From assembly GCF_034497705.1 (NCBI RefSeq), contig NZ_JAXRUV010000008.1, positions 1-64,000 on the forward strand: 64,000 bases of DNA, in the 5' to 3' direction. Position 1 is the stretch's first letter. The number at the start of each line of letters is the position of its first letter. The DNA is from Marinococcus luteus_A. GTDB lineage: Bacteria; Bacillota; Bacilli; Bacillales; Marinococcaceae. Shown piece after piece: positions 44,113 through 52,732 of this stretch. Position numbers and translations under genes: made by a program. The notes under the pieces were generated by a model that was not told where the DNA came from, made no database searches, and saw only the letters and a program-made list of their open reading frames with translations.

Positions 44113-44628
44113 ATGATTATTCGTTTTTTGAAGGAATCGACGATCGCGACGGTACTGTTTCTGGTAGCACGCTTGTACTTAGGCTGGACGTGGCTCACTT
44201 CAGGACTTGGGAAAATTACAGAGGGCTTTAATCCTGGCGGTTTCCTGCAGGGAGCGGTCGCTGAACCGGTTATGCAGGGCGGGGGCACAGCAGCAGCTTA
44301 CCCATGGTACACAGCTTTCCTGGAAAATGTCGCTATTCCGAATGCCGGCCTGTTTGGCTTTCTCGTCATGTGGGGTGAAGTACTGGTAGGTGCCGGCTTA
44401 ATTGTTGGCTTGTTTACAACCACTGCTGCCTTCTTCGGTGGCACGATGAACATGGCATTTCTGTTGGCGGGTACAGTGTCGACGAACCCGATCATGCTTA
44501 TTCTCGCTATCCTCATTCTGGTTGGTAAAGGTAATGCCGGTAAAATCGGTCTCGACCGCTTTGTTCCAGCTTTAAAAGGAAAAGTCGGACGGGGGCCTAA
44601 AGAACAACAAACACCAAAAGCCGCATAG
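44113..44628 (+). CDS. DoxX family membrane protein, redox-controlled
   Basis: A 171-residue DoxX protein with four helices: RLYLGWTWLTSGLGKI in helix 1, then PNAGLFGFLVMWGEVLVGAGLIVG, typical of DoxX/CatD-like quinone-associated proteins. The ATG at 44113 has AAAAGGAGG upstream; a start at 44083 would begin inside the palindrome. Two Rex/FNR-like palindromes flank its promoter, and an OYE-type reductase is divergent. It likely takes part in a redox-responsive respiratory or quinone process. Confidence 0.88.
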   Translation: MIIRFLKESTIATVLFLVARLYLGWTWLTSGLGKITEGFNPGGFLQGAVAEPVMQGGGTAAAYPWYTAFLENVAIPNAGLFGFLVMWGEVLVGAGLIVGLFTTTAAFFGGTMNMAFLLAGTVSTNPIMLILAILILVGKGNAGKIGLDRFVPALKGKVGRGPKEQQTPKAA

Positions 44629-44639
44629 CGGCAGCTGAG

Positions 44640-44663
44640 AAGCCCTTGTATGAGGGCTTTTTT
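44640..44663 (+). terminator. Rho-independent terminator
   Basis: AAGCCCT pairs with AGGGCTT, followed by a run of T, directly after the DoxX gene. Confidence 0.8.
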
Positions 44664-44811
44664 GCATGAAGAAATGTGTAATAGTATCGAAAGGCGCGGA
44701 ATAATGTTTATGAAAAGCCCGTGGTGGTAAGATATATGATAGCAGTATTAAAGTGAAAAATAGTTAATAATGTTTGATAGATAGCTGTGTTTTAGAAGGG
44801 AGGCCGTATCC

Positions 44812-44958
44812 GTGGAATTTATTATAGGTATTCTGCTGCTTATCGTATTTGTTTTTCTGGCTATTCGTATGGCCGGCTGTTTCTTTAAGTTTATCCTGCC
44901 GGTGGCCATTGTACTCGTGATCGCTTATTTCATCTACCGTTCTATACAGGGCGGCTGA
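44812..44958 (+). CDS. Small membrane protein of 48 residues
   Basis: A GTG-started frame with GAAGGGAGG nine bases upstream and a stop at 44956. The product is almost entirely hydrophobic, with two helices (about 3-21 and 26-43), a Met-Ala-Gly-Cys turn between them and a short polar end. A terminator follows within 15 nt, as expected for a real gene. No family recognised. Confidence 0.6.
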   Translation: MEFIIGILLLIVFVFLAIRMAGCFFKFILPVAIVLVIAYFIYRSIQGG

Positions 44959-44971
44959 CAGTGGATAAATG

Positions 44972-45013
44972 AAAATCCCGCTTTTCAGTTTCTACTGAAA
45001 AGCGGGATTTTTT
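44972..45013. terminator. Strong bidirectional terminator
   Basis: An 18-bp stem (44972-44989 with 44994-45011) is flanked by A-run and T-run. It is shared by the 48-residue gene and the convergent DUF3243 gene. Confidence 0.9.
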
Positions 45014-45345
45014 TATGCTTCGGTTTCGTCTTTATTCGTTTGGTCGACCATGCGGACGAGCGCTTTGGCAATAGCATCTTTTTCATCTTTTTCGGCATTC
45101 TGCCAGAGCTCGTTCAATACTTTCTCTTCCCGGTTGCGAGGCTCTTCGTGCTTGGCCAGATGATCGGCGACACGTTTAGTAGCTTTCGCCAGTCCTTTTT
45201 CTCCGAGGCCGATGCTTTCTCCTTTTTTCACCTGATCGCCCAGGTAGTTTTTGAATGTATTAAAATTCTGCATAATCTGGTCTTTGTCTTCCTGGTCCAG
45301 TTTTTCAACGTACTGTTCTGCTTTTTTTGGATCTTCTGCCATCAT
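45013..45345 (-). CDS. DUF3243 protein, YmfJ-like
   Basis: A 110-residue soluble protein with the YmfJ/DUF3243 pattern: FNTFKNYLGDQVKKGESIGL, GLAKATKRVADHLAKHEEPR and NREEKVLNELW. The usual length is about 85 residues, so both ends are slightly extended and charged. Cytosolic; the function is unknown. AAAGGAGAG precedes the ATG. Monocistronic. Confidence 0.87.
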   Translation of the reverse strand: MMAEDPKKAEQYVEKLDQEDKDQIMQNFNTFKNYLGDQVKKGESIGLGEKGLAKATKRVADHLAKHEEPRNREEKVLNELWQNAEKDEKDAIAKALVRMVDQTNKDETEA

Positions 45346-45495
45346 TATCTCTCCTTTAGATTGAGTATTAGTAAGGGCTTTCCTTTTTAAAGGAAAAAAT
45401 AAACAAAAAGAAGAAAAGATGAGGCATAATACACAGGAGATAATAGCAGAAAAGGGGACTGCACTAATATTTCGTTAAAATTCATCTTTGCAGGA

Positions 45496-46524
45496 CTAGA
45501 GTCTCCTGAATTTTTTCAGTGCCTGAGTGTTGACCAGGTATAAAAAACAGGCGTATACAACTAAACCCGCCAGGTGCTCCCAAATGTCAAGAAAGCCGTG
45601 CCCATAAACCATGACACCTTTAATGGAGGCAGCACCGTAATAAATAGGCATAATATAGGAAAGGTTACCAAGGTGATAAGGAATCAGGTCCAACGGGATC
45701 AGTCCTGAAAAAAACACTTGTGGAATAATTGTAAATGGGATCATCTGCACGACCTGTAACTCGGAGCTGGCGAAAATAGAGATCGTGGCCCCAAAAGAAA
45801 CAGCGGTCATAGCCAATAAAACCATTGTGAGTAAAACCCAGCCGATGTTTCCTGCGGAATCCAGCTGCAGGACGAACATGGAATACAGCACCATGAGAAT
45901 GGCTTGAACTACGGCAAAAACCCCATAGCCTATAGTATAGCCAAGAATCACCTCTGCCCGTTTGATCGGCGTCATCAATAATCGTTCGAGTGTGCCACCG
46001 CTCCTCTCTTTTACGAGCGCTATCCCTGAAATGATAAACACCAGGAAAAATGCGAACAGGGCAAGAAACACATATCCGAGGGAATCAAAGGTTGACTGGT
46101 TCTGCGAGCCATAAACGTAGGAGCTGTTTATTTGAGCAGAGGGGTTTAAGGAGGCCATTGCTGATTGAATCTCACTGGCAGCCTTCGTACTCTTGGTCGA
46201 TGGCTCATACAAAGTGAGGCTCATGCCTGCATCCTTAGAGAGGATCAAAACGGCGTCCACTTTATTGTGCTCTTTTAAATAACTTTTTGCATGCCGGGCC
46301 TCATTATTTGTAACATCAATGGTATTCAACTCCTGTTCGTCCAGAGCGGCTATGAGAGAACTGGGCGCGGTGTTCTTATCAATTCCGACGACCGGTACGT
46401 AATCGGAATCACCGAGCAGGAAAGAAATCAGGGTTAAAATCAGCAGCGGTGCCACTAAAATCATCATGACGCTTCGTTTGTCATTTAATGTCTGTCGAAT
46501 GACGCGTCCGGCTAAATAAATCAC
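45496..46524 (-). CDS. ABC-2 transporter permease
   Basis: A 342-residue permease. One N-terminal helix, an extracytoplasmic domain (about 40-160) and five to six helices; the ERSGGTLERLLMTPIKRAEV segment is a hallmark of ABC-2 exporters such as YhgE/YadH relatives. It pairs with the ATPase at 46521, overlapping it by four bases (GTGA). The complex is likely a drug or lipid exporter; the substrate is unknown. Confidence 0.9.
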   Translation of the reverse strand: MIYLAGRVIRQTLNDKRSVMMILVAPLLILTLISFLLGDSDYVPVVGIDKNTAPSSLIAALDEQELNTIDVTNNEARHAKSYLKEHNKVDAVLILSKDAGMSLTLYEPSTKSTKAASEIQSAMASLNPSAQINSSYVYGSQNQSTFDSLGYVFLALFAFFLVFIISGIALVKERSGGTLERLLMTPIKRAEVILGYTIGYGVFAVVQAILMVLYSMFVLQLDSAGNIGWVLLTMVLLAMTAVSFGATISIFASSELQVVQMIPFTIIPQVFFSGLIPLDLIPYHLGNLSYIMPIYYGAASIKGVMVYGHGFLDIWEHLAGLVVYACFLYLVNTQALKKFRRL

Positions 46525-47249
46525 TTTGAATCGCCTTCTTCTTTGCTCGAAGCCATGAAAAATAGTTCCTCCACGCGACCGTTTTCCGTTTTTTCAAGCA
46601 GGGCTGGCAGGGCGTCATATTCAATCAGGCTGCCATTATAAATGAGAGCCGCCCGGTCACATTCATTCACTTCATCCATCACATGGGTGGAAACGATAAT
46701 GGTTGTGCCGGCACGTTTAAATGCCTGAAATTGCTCCCAAACCTTGCGGCGCAGAACAGGATCGATGCCAACGGTTGGTTCGTCCAAAAACAATATAGTG
46801 GGAGAGTGTAAAACCGCAGCCGCAAGCGACAGGCGCTTCTTCATACCGTTGGAAAATTTTTTGACCAGCCGACTTCGGTGTTCTGTTAATTCCACCATCT
46901 CCAGGACGTCCTTAATACGTCTTTCAAGCCGGTGTTGGCCGAGTCGGTGAAGGCCCCCGAAAAATTTCAAATTGGCTTCAGCCGATAGGTCGTCATACAG
47001 CGCATTGTGCTGGGGCATAAACCCAATCTTTTTTAACATTTCCATGCTTGGCATTTGAGTATTTTCAAAATGAATTGTTCCCTGGTCCGCGGCGATGGCT
47101 CCGATCATCAGGCGTATCAGTGTTGTTTTGCCAGAGCCGGAAGGGCCGAGCAGACAGCAGATTTCTCCGGACGGAATCGTGAACGTAATGTCGTTGATGA
47201 TCAGCTTTCGATCAAAAGATTTATTTACATGCGAAACATGAATATCCAT
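46521..47249 (-). CDS. ABC transporter ATP-binding protein
   Basis: A 242-residue ATPase with Walker A GPSGSGKTT, an FSNGMKKRLSLA signature variant, Walker B ILFLDEP and H-loop STHVMDE. It closely resembles ATPases of two-component drug exporters of the YfiL/CcmA group. AGGAGG precedes the ATG at 47249; the frame runs on to 47321. It is divergent from the guanidine operon, 290 bp from the riboswitch. Confidence 0.9.
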   Translation of the reverse strand: MDIHVSHVNKSFDRKLIINDITFTIPSGEICCLLGPSGSGKTTLIRLMIGAIAADQGTIHFENTQMPSMEMLKKIGFMPQHNALYDDLSAEANLKFFGGLHRLGQHRLERRIKDVLEMVELTEHRSRLVKKFSNGMKKRLSLAAAVLHSPTILFLDEPTVGIDPVLRRKVWEQFQAFKRAGTTIIVSTHVMDEVNECDRAALIYNGSLIEYDALPALLEKTENGRVEELFFMASSKEEGDSK

Positions 47250-47538
47250 TATCAGGCCTCCTGTGATAGACATGCTTATGACAATTATATTTTTGTTCAA
47301 ATAAACAGTATAAATCAACAAGACTCTGCGAACAGCCGTTATTGTTCCTTATTCTATCAGTGGGCAACACTATCCTGCTTAATTATATTTTTTCACAGAA
47401 AGCCTTCCAGTCTTTCTGAAAAAAGTCTGGAAATTAATATGTTAGATAAGCTTACATAAAAGTTGTTTTCTGCGGTGATGTTGCTTAGACTACAAATCAA
47501 CAGCAAAAACAGTATATAGGTTTCCGCCAGCTGGAAAC

Positions 47539-47645
47539 GCCAATGCTTTCTAGGGTTCCGCTTCTTGAAAAAGAAGGTCAGGTCCGAGAGAAGGCGGTAC
47601 GGGCAGTAATGTCTGTATACACGGAGGGACAAAAGCCCGGGAGAG
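47539..47645 (+). promoter_or_regulatory. Guanidine-I riboswitch (ykkC motif)
   Basis: The conserved blocks of the ykkC-yxkD aptamer occur in order: CTAGGGTTCCG (47550-47560), GGTCCGAGAG (47581-47590) and ACGGAGGGACAAAAGCCCGG (47621-47640). The 3' end overlaps a terminator arm, so guanidine binding should allow read-through into the carboxylase operon. The exact 5' boundary is uncertain. Confidence 0.93.
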
Positions 47646-47667
47646 TGAAAACTCTTCCGGGCTTTTT
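47634..47667 (+). terminator. Riboswitch-controlled terminator
   Basis: AGCCCGGGAGAGT (47634-47646) pairs with ACTCTTCCGGGCT (47651-47663), allowing one mismatch, followed by TTTTATT. Confidence 0.9.
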
Positions 47668-47704
47668 ATTTATTTCAGGTGCTTATAATACCAAGGGAGG
47701 CTTC

Positions 47705-48412
47705 ATGATGGAAAAGATAATTGAAGCAGGAAGCAAATGGTCGAATGTGGTGGCAAAAGGAAAAGCTGTCCGGTTTACCGCACTCGAAGACGGGGCCAAC
47801 ATTTCACTTCTGCTGTACAACGCTAAAAATACGACAGACCGTTACAATATGCCCGATTCGTTAAAGGCGCAGCACACATCGAAACTTACGAAGGGAAACA
47901 TTCTGATGACCGATAATGGCCGGGCAATGGCAAGCATTATTGAAGACAGCTCAGGCTGGCATGATCCTATCGGCGGCTATTCGACAAGAGAAGGCACCGA
48001 CAGCAAGTACGGTGAAACCACGTTTCAAAAGCTGTTGAACGATTACTACCGGAGCGGTGAGGAAAACATCGTCAAGGAACTGATGCGTCACGGCCTAACG
48101 AAAAGAGATCTGGTGCCGAATATCAATTTATTTTCAAAAATCTATGCCGATGAATCCGGCAGCATGCATTTTGACCCGGAGCACGCCAAGGCGGGTGACA
48201 CGGTGACGCTCCGTCTGGAAATGGACAGCTTAATGATTATCTCCAATACGCCAAATCCACAGGACCCGGCAGCGAATTTTCCGTCAGTCCCGGTGAAAAT
48301 GGAAGTATTTAATGTAAAGGAAGCAGACGAACAGGACTATTGCGTCAACTATCATCCGGAAAACAGACGGGCGTTCGAAAATACATGGGAATATCATTCA
48401 TTACTAGTGTGA
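47705..48412 (+). CDS. Urea-carboxylase-associated protein 1 (DUF1989), carboxyguanidine deiminase subunit
   Basis: A 235-residue DUF1989 protein. Family hallmarks are a KGKAVRFTALEDGAN segment, DRYNMPDSLKAQHT, LMTDNGRAMASI and an N-x-H/x-DPxAANFPSVPV-like end. With the next protein it forms the complex now described as carboxyguanidine deiminase (CgdAB), converting carboxyguanidine to allophanate. AGGGAGG precedes the ATG at 47705. It is the first gene behind the guanidine riboswitch. Its frame opens much earlier, inside the aptamer, which is not coding. Confidence 0.9.
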   Translation: MMEKIIEAGSKWSNVVAKGKAVRFTALEDGANISLLLYNAKNTTDRYNMPDSLKAQHTSKLTKGNILMTDNGRAMASIIEDSSGWHDPIGGYSTREGTDSKYGETTFQKLLNDYYRSGEENIVKELMRHGLTKRDLVPNINLFSKIYADESGSMHFDPEHAKAGDTVTLRLEMDSLMIISNTPNPQDPAANFPSVPVKMEVFNVKEADEQDYCVNYHPENRRAFENTWEYHSLLV

Positions 48413-48425
48413 AGGGGAGTTTAAC

Positions 48426-49076
48426 ATGAATATGCTCGCAAAGGTACAAAGTGAAAGAACCGCGGAAACGGCCGTATATGAACAGTTGATTCCGGCAGGC
48501 GAAGGGTGGATCAGAGAGCTGCAGCCCGGCCAGGTGTTCCGGATTGAAGATGTGGAAGGAAATGAAGCAGCTGATACGCTCTTTTTTGATACGGAGCACC
48601 CGGAGGATCATTACAGTGCGATTAACACCATCAACGCTCAAAACAATATTTATTTAACGGCAGGTTCATTACTGAAAGCCGAGTCCGGAAAGGATCTGCT
48701 TGAAATTACGGCAGACACAGTCGGCCGGCACGATACACTCGGAGGAGCCTGCTCGTCACAGAGCAATACGGTCCGTTACGCTCATGACCGGGAGCCGATG
48801 CACAACTGCCGCGATACGTTTATGTACCAGCTGGCCAAATACGGTCATGACTACAGCAAGCGCGATATTGCGCCGAATATTAACTTTTTCATGAACGTGC
48901 CGGTCACGCCGGGAGGCGGCCTAGATTTTGATGACGGCATTTCAGGACCCGGTTATTATGTAGAAATGACAGCCAGGTGTGCAGTAACTGCCCTCATCAG
49001 CAACTGCCCGCAGCTGAATAACCCGTGCAGCGGTTTTAATCCAACACCGCTTCGTGTACTCATCTGGGATAAATAA
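48426..49076 (+). CDS. Urea-carboxylase-associated protein 2 (DUF1989), carboxyguanidine deiminase subunit
   Basis: A 216-residue DUF1989 protein. It carries a C-S-S-Q motif in LGGACSSQSNTVRY, CRDTFMYQLAKYG, PNINFFMNVPV and a final NPCSGFNPTPLRV, all typical of UAAP2. It is the partner of the gene 13 nt upstream in the deiminase complex. AGGGGAG precedes the ATG. The pair plus carboxylase plus allophanate hydrolase is the established guanidine-degradation set. Confidence 0.9.
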   Translation: MNMLAKVQSERTAETAVYEQLIPAGEGWIRELQPGQVFRIEDVEGNEAADTLFFDTEHPEDHYSAINTINAQNNIYLTAGSLLKAESGKDLLEITADTVGRHDTLGGACSSQSNTVRYAHDREPMHNCRDTFMYQLAKYGHDYSKRDIAPNINFFMNVPVTPGGGLDFDDGISGPGYYVEMTARCAVTALISNCPQLNNPCSGFNPTPLRVLIWDK

Positions 49077-49099
49077 ATTACTAAAAGGAGAGAGGCTGA

Positions 49100-52000
49100 A
49101 TGTTTCAAAAGGTACTCATTGCAAACCGTGGAGCAATTGCGGTCAGAATTGAAAGAACATTAAAAAAATTAAATATTCCGTCTGTAGCTGTGTATACGAA
49201 AGCGGATCGCGACAGTCTTCACGTGGCATACGCCGATGAAGCAGTAAATATTGGTGAAGGGCCCCCGCAGGAAAGCTATCTGAATGAAAAAAAGATTCTG
49301 GAAACAGCGCTTGAAACAGGAGCGGACGCGATTCATCCCGGGTACGGCTTTCTGAGTGAAAATGCTGATTTTGCACGCGAATGCGCGAAGCAGAACATTA
49401 CGTTTATCGGACCGGAGCCGGAGCAGATGGAGCTGTTTGGGCTAAAGCATACGGCCCGTGCTTCTGCTAAGGAAGCAGGCGTTCCTCTGCTCCCCGGCAC
49501 AAATCTTCTCTCAGGGCGGGACGAAGCGGTGGAACAGGCAGCGGCCATCGGCTACCCGGTCATTTTAAAAAGCACGGCTGGCGGCGGCGGAATAGGCATG
49601 CGTATCTGCGAAAATGAATCGTCGCTTCACGAAGCATATGAAGGTGTTAAACACCTGGCGGAATCCAATTTTAATGACGGCGGCATGTTTTTGGAAAAGT
49701 ACATTCCAAGCGCCCGTCACATCGAAGTTCAGATCTTTGGCAATGACAGCGGGGAGGTTGTGGCATTAGGCGAACGGGACTGCTCGCTGCAGCGGAGAAA
49801 CCAAAAAGTTGTGGAGGAAACGCCGGCACCAAATATTACAGAGGAAACGAGACAGGAAATGTGGCAGGCTGCCGAGCGTCTGGCGAAGACGTCAGGATAC
49901 AGAAGTGCCGGTACGGTCGAATTCTTGTACGATCCGGATGAACGCGAGTTTTACTTTCTGGAAGTAAACACCCGCCTTCAGGTAGAGCACGGAGTAACAG
50001 AGGAAGTACTTGGCATCGACCTCGTGGAATGGATGGTAAAAGAAGCAGCCGGCAGCTGGAAGGATCTTGCGGCGAAAGTGCCTGCCTCATCAGGGCACAG
50101 CATTCAGGCCCGGGTGTATGCAGAAGACTGCGGCCGCGATTTCCGTCCGAGCGCCGGCCATATCGACCATGTCATGCTGTCGGAAAAGGCGAGAAACGAG
50201 ACCTGGATCCAAAACGGCGTGGAGACGACAACGCTGTACGACCCGATGCTTGCCAAAATCATCGTGCACGCCGACAGCCGGGAGGGGGCTCTCAATAAGC
50301 TGTACGAGGCGCTTGGAGAAACCCGTTTTTACGGAGTCACCACAAACCGTCAATACGTCCGCGGACTTCTGCAGGAGCCCCGGGTACGGGAAGGAAACGT
50401 ATTTACCCGCCTGCTGAATGATTTCGATCCGGCGGAAAAAGCACTGGAGGTGCTGGACGGAGGCGTTCAGACGACCGTGCAGGACGTGCCGGGAAGAACC
50501 GGTCATTGGGACGTCGGTGTCCCGCCGTGCGGGCCGATGGATCCCTTCGCCTTCAGACTTGGAAATGCACTGCTGAATAATCCGGAAGACGCAAGCGGTC
50601 TGGAGCTGACGCTGCAGGGAGGATCCTACGTTTTCCGGGATGACCTCACGTTCTGTGTTACCGGCGGTGACATGGGAGCTGCTCTTGAGGGAGAAGTCAT
50701 CGCTTTATATAAAACGGTGCAGGCCAAAAAAGGCCAGACGCTGACGTTCGGTAAAACTACCGAAGGCATGAGAACCTATCTGCTGATTGAAGGTGGGTTT
50801 GATAAACCGAAGGTGCTTGGAAGCTCGTCTACGTTCACTCTTGGGGAGTTTGGCGGACATGCCGGAAGAGCCCTGCGCCCGGGGGATATTATCGGTGTGC
50901 GTGGCAGCGCAGACAGCCAAAAGCAGCAGTCGCTTGCTGCGGATGCGCGTCCGGAATTAAAGAGGGAGTGGACGCTCGGTATGATCCCCGGCCCGCACTG
51001 TACCCAGGAGTTTCTGCAGCCGGAATATCTGCAGCAGCTGGCAGAAGCAGAATGGGAAGTGCATTTTAACAGCTCCCGGACCGGTGTGCGCCTGATTGGG
51101 CCTGCGCCGGCCTGGACCCGTGAAGACGGGGGAGAAGCCGGCCTGCACCCATCCAATATTCATGATAATGCTTATGCGGTCGGAACGCTTGATTTAACAG
51201 GGGATATGCCAATCCTGCTCGGTCCGGACGGCCCAAGCCTGGGAGGCTTCGTCTGCCCGGTGACAACAGCTTCTGCGGAGTTTTGGAAAATCGGCCAGCT
51301 GCAGCCTGGAGACAAGGTGCACTTTCAGCTGCTGACGATTGAAGAAGCAAACGATCTCCGTCAGGCTCAGGAGCGGTTAATTGAAGGAGTAAGAGCAGGC
51401 CAGTCGGTCGAAGCAGCGGTGCTGCCAGATGAAAATGACGTGCTGGATCCGGAATACCCGCTGCTCGTCAATGCACAGGAGGGGCGCCGGTTTCCTATTA
51501 CCGTCCGGATGAGCGGTGATGAGTATCTGCTGGTGGAATACGGCGAGATGGAACTGGATTTGAAGCTTCGCTTTCAGGTGCAGGTGCTCATGGAAGCAGT
51601 GGAAAAAGAGGGAGTGCTGCCAGTTATTGAAATGACTCCGGGAGTTCGCTCTTTGCAGATTCATATTGATCCGCTGCAGATGACGGTCCAGGAGGCCTCA
51701 CAGCATGTGCTCCGGATTGACGAGGATCTTCCTCCGCTGGAGTCGATTCAGGTGCCTTCACGGATCGTAAAGCTTCCGCTTTCATGGAATGACCCGTCTG
51801 TACAGCTTGCCACCGAGCGCTACCAGCAGAACGTACGGCCGGATGCTCCGTGGTGCCCGGACAATCTGGAATTTATCCGGCGCATTAACGGTCTTGAAAG
51901 TATTGACGACGTAAAGAAGATTGTATTTGACGCAAACTATCTGGTACTTGGCCTTGGTGATGTGTATCTCGGGGCGCCGCTTGCTACGCCGACAGATCCA

Positions 52001-52732
52001 AGACACCGGCTTGTGACAACCAAATACAACCCCGCACGGACGTGGACGCCGGAGAATGCAGTCGGTATCGGCGGGGCATATATGTGTGTGTATGGCATGG
52101 AAGGCCCGGGCGGGTATCAGTTTGTCGGCCGGACCATCCAGATGTGGAACCGGCTGCAGGCAACGGAAAGCTTTGAGCCCGGAAAACCGTGGCTGCTCCG
52201 CTTTTTCGACCAGATTCAGTATTATCCGGTGACGCATGAAGAACTGACGGAACTGCGGGAGGATTTCCTGCGCGGCCGGTTTGAAGCAGATATTACAGAA
52301 ACAACCTTCGATCTGGGCGAGTACCTGGCATTCCAGGAGTCGATTCAGGAAAGTGCTGCTGCATTTAAAGAAAATCAGCAGGCAGCCTTTCAGGCAGAAC
52401 GTGAACGCTGGAAAGAGCAGGGTATTGCAGAGCATATCGAGGATGACAGCGGAAATGCTGCGGTGCTTGAAGAAGAGCTGCCCGCAGACGAGACAGCTGT
52501 TCGCTGCTCGATGCCGGGAAGTGTATGGAAGGTCGAAGTAACGGAGGGACAGTACGTAAATAAAGGCGATGTGCTGGTCATTGAGGAAAGCATGAAGATG
52601 GAATTTCCACAGCAGGCTCCTGAAGAAGGGTACGTAGCTTCCATTCATGTGGAGCCCGGAGACGAAGTGCAGGCAGGGCAGTTAATCGTCGGCCTGCGTG
52701 CAGAAAAAGAAAGCGAGGTGTCGGTTACATGA
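49100..52732 (+). CDS. Biotin-dependent guanidine (urea-type) carboxylase
   Basis: A 1210-residue urea-carboxylase-family enzyme. Domains in order are biotin carboxylase (about 1-450; ATP loop STAGGGGIGM at 158), carboxyltransferase subdomain AHS2/KipA-like (about 455-770), AHS1/KipI-like (about 800-1050, with GGAYMCVYGMEGPGGYQFVG) and a biotinyl domain (about 1135-1205; biotin Lys K1166 in ESMKMEF). Annotated urea carboxylases behind guanidine riboswitches act on guanidine with ATP and bicarbonate. GGAGAG precedes the ATG. Urea specificity cannot be excluded by sequence reading alone. Confidence 0.92.
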   Translation: MFQKVLIANRGAIAVRIERTLKKLNIPSVAVYTKADRDSLHVAYADEAVNIGEGPPQESYLNEKKILETALETGADAIHPGYGFLSENADFARECAKQNITFIGPEPEQMELFGLKHTARASAKEAGVPLLPGTNLLSGRDEAVEQAAAIGYPVILKSTAGGGGIGMRICENESSLHEAYEGVKHLAESNFNDGGMFLEKYIPSARHIEVQIFGNDSGEVVALGERDCSLQRRNQKVVEETPAPNITEETRQEMWQAAERLAKTSGYRSAGTVEFLYDPDEREFYFLEVNTRLQVEHGVTEEVLGIDLVEWMVKEAAGSWKDLAAKVPASSGHSIQARVYAEDCGRDFRPSAGHIDHVMLSEKARNETWIQNGVETTTLYDPMLAKIIVHADSREGALNKLYEALGETRFYGVTTNRQYVRGLLQEPRVREGNVFTRLLNDFDPAEKALEVLDGGVQTTVQDVPGRTGHWDVGVPPCGPMDPFAFRLGNALLNNPEDASGLELTLQGGSYVFRDDLTFCVTGGDMGAALEGEVIALYKTVQAKKGQTLTFGKTTEGMRTYLLIEGGFDKPKVLGSSSTFTLGEFGGHAGRALRPGDIIGVRGSADSQKQQSLAADARPELKREWTLGMIPGPHCTQEFLQPEYLQQLAEAEWEVHFNSSRTGVRLIGPAPAWTREDGGEAGLHPSNIHDNAYAVGTLDLTGDMPILLGPDGPSLGGFVCPVTTASAEFWKIGQLQPGDKVHFQLLTIEEANDLRQAQERLIEGVRAGQSVEAAVLPDENDVLDPEYPLLVNAQEGRRFPITVRMSGDEYLLVEYGEMELDLKLRFQVQVLMEAVEKEGVLPVIEMTPGVRSLQIHIDPLQMTVQEASQHVLRIDEDLPPLESIQVPSRIVKLPLSWNDPSVQLATERYQQNVRPDAPWCPDNLEFIRRINGLESIDDVKKIVFDANYLVLGLGDVYLGAPLATPTDPRHRLVTTKYNPARTWTPENAVGIGGAYMCVYGMEGPGGYQFVGRTIQMWNRLQATESFEPGKPWLLRFFDQIQYYPVTHEELTELREDFLRGRFEADITETTFDLGEYLAFQESIQESAAAFKENQQAAFQAERERWKEQGIAEHIEDDSGNAAVLEEELPADETAVRCSMPGSVWKVEVTEGQYVNKGDVLVIEESMKMEFPQQAPEEGYVASIHVEPGDEVQAGQLIVGLRAEKESEVSVT

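Noticed and set aside
51782..52648. 288-residue antisense frame inside the carboxylase gene
   Set aside because: It lies fully opposite the AHS1 and biotinyl domains, which are well conserved in sense orientation.
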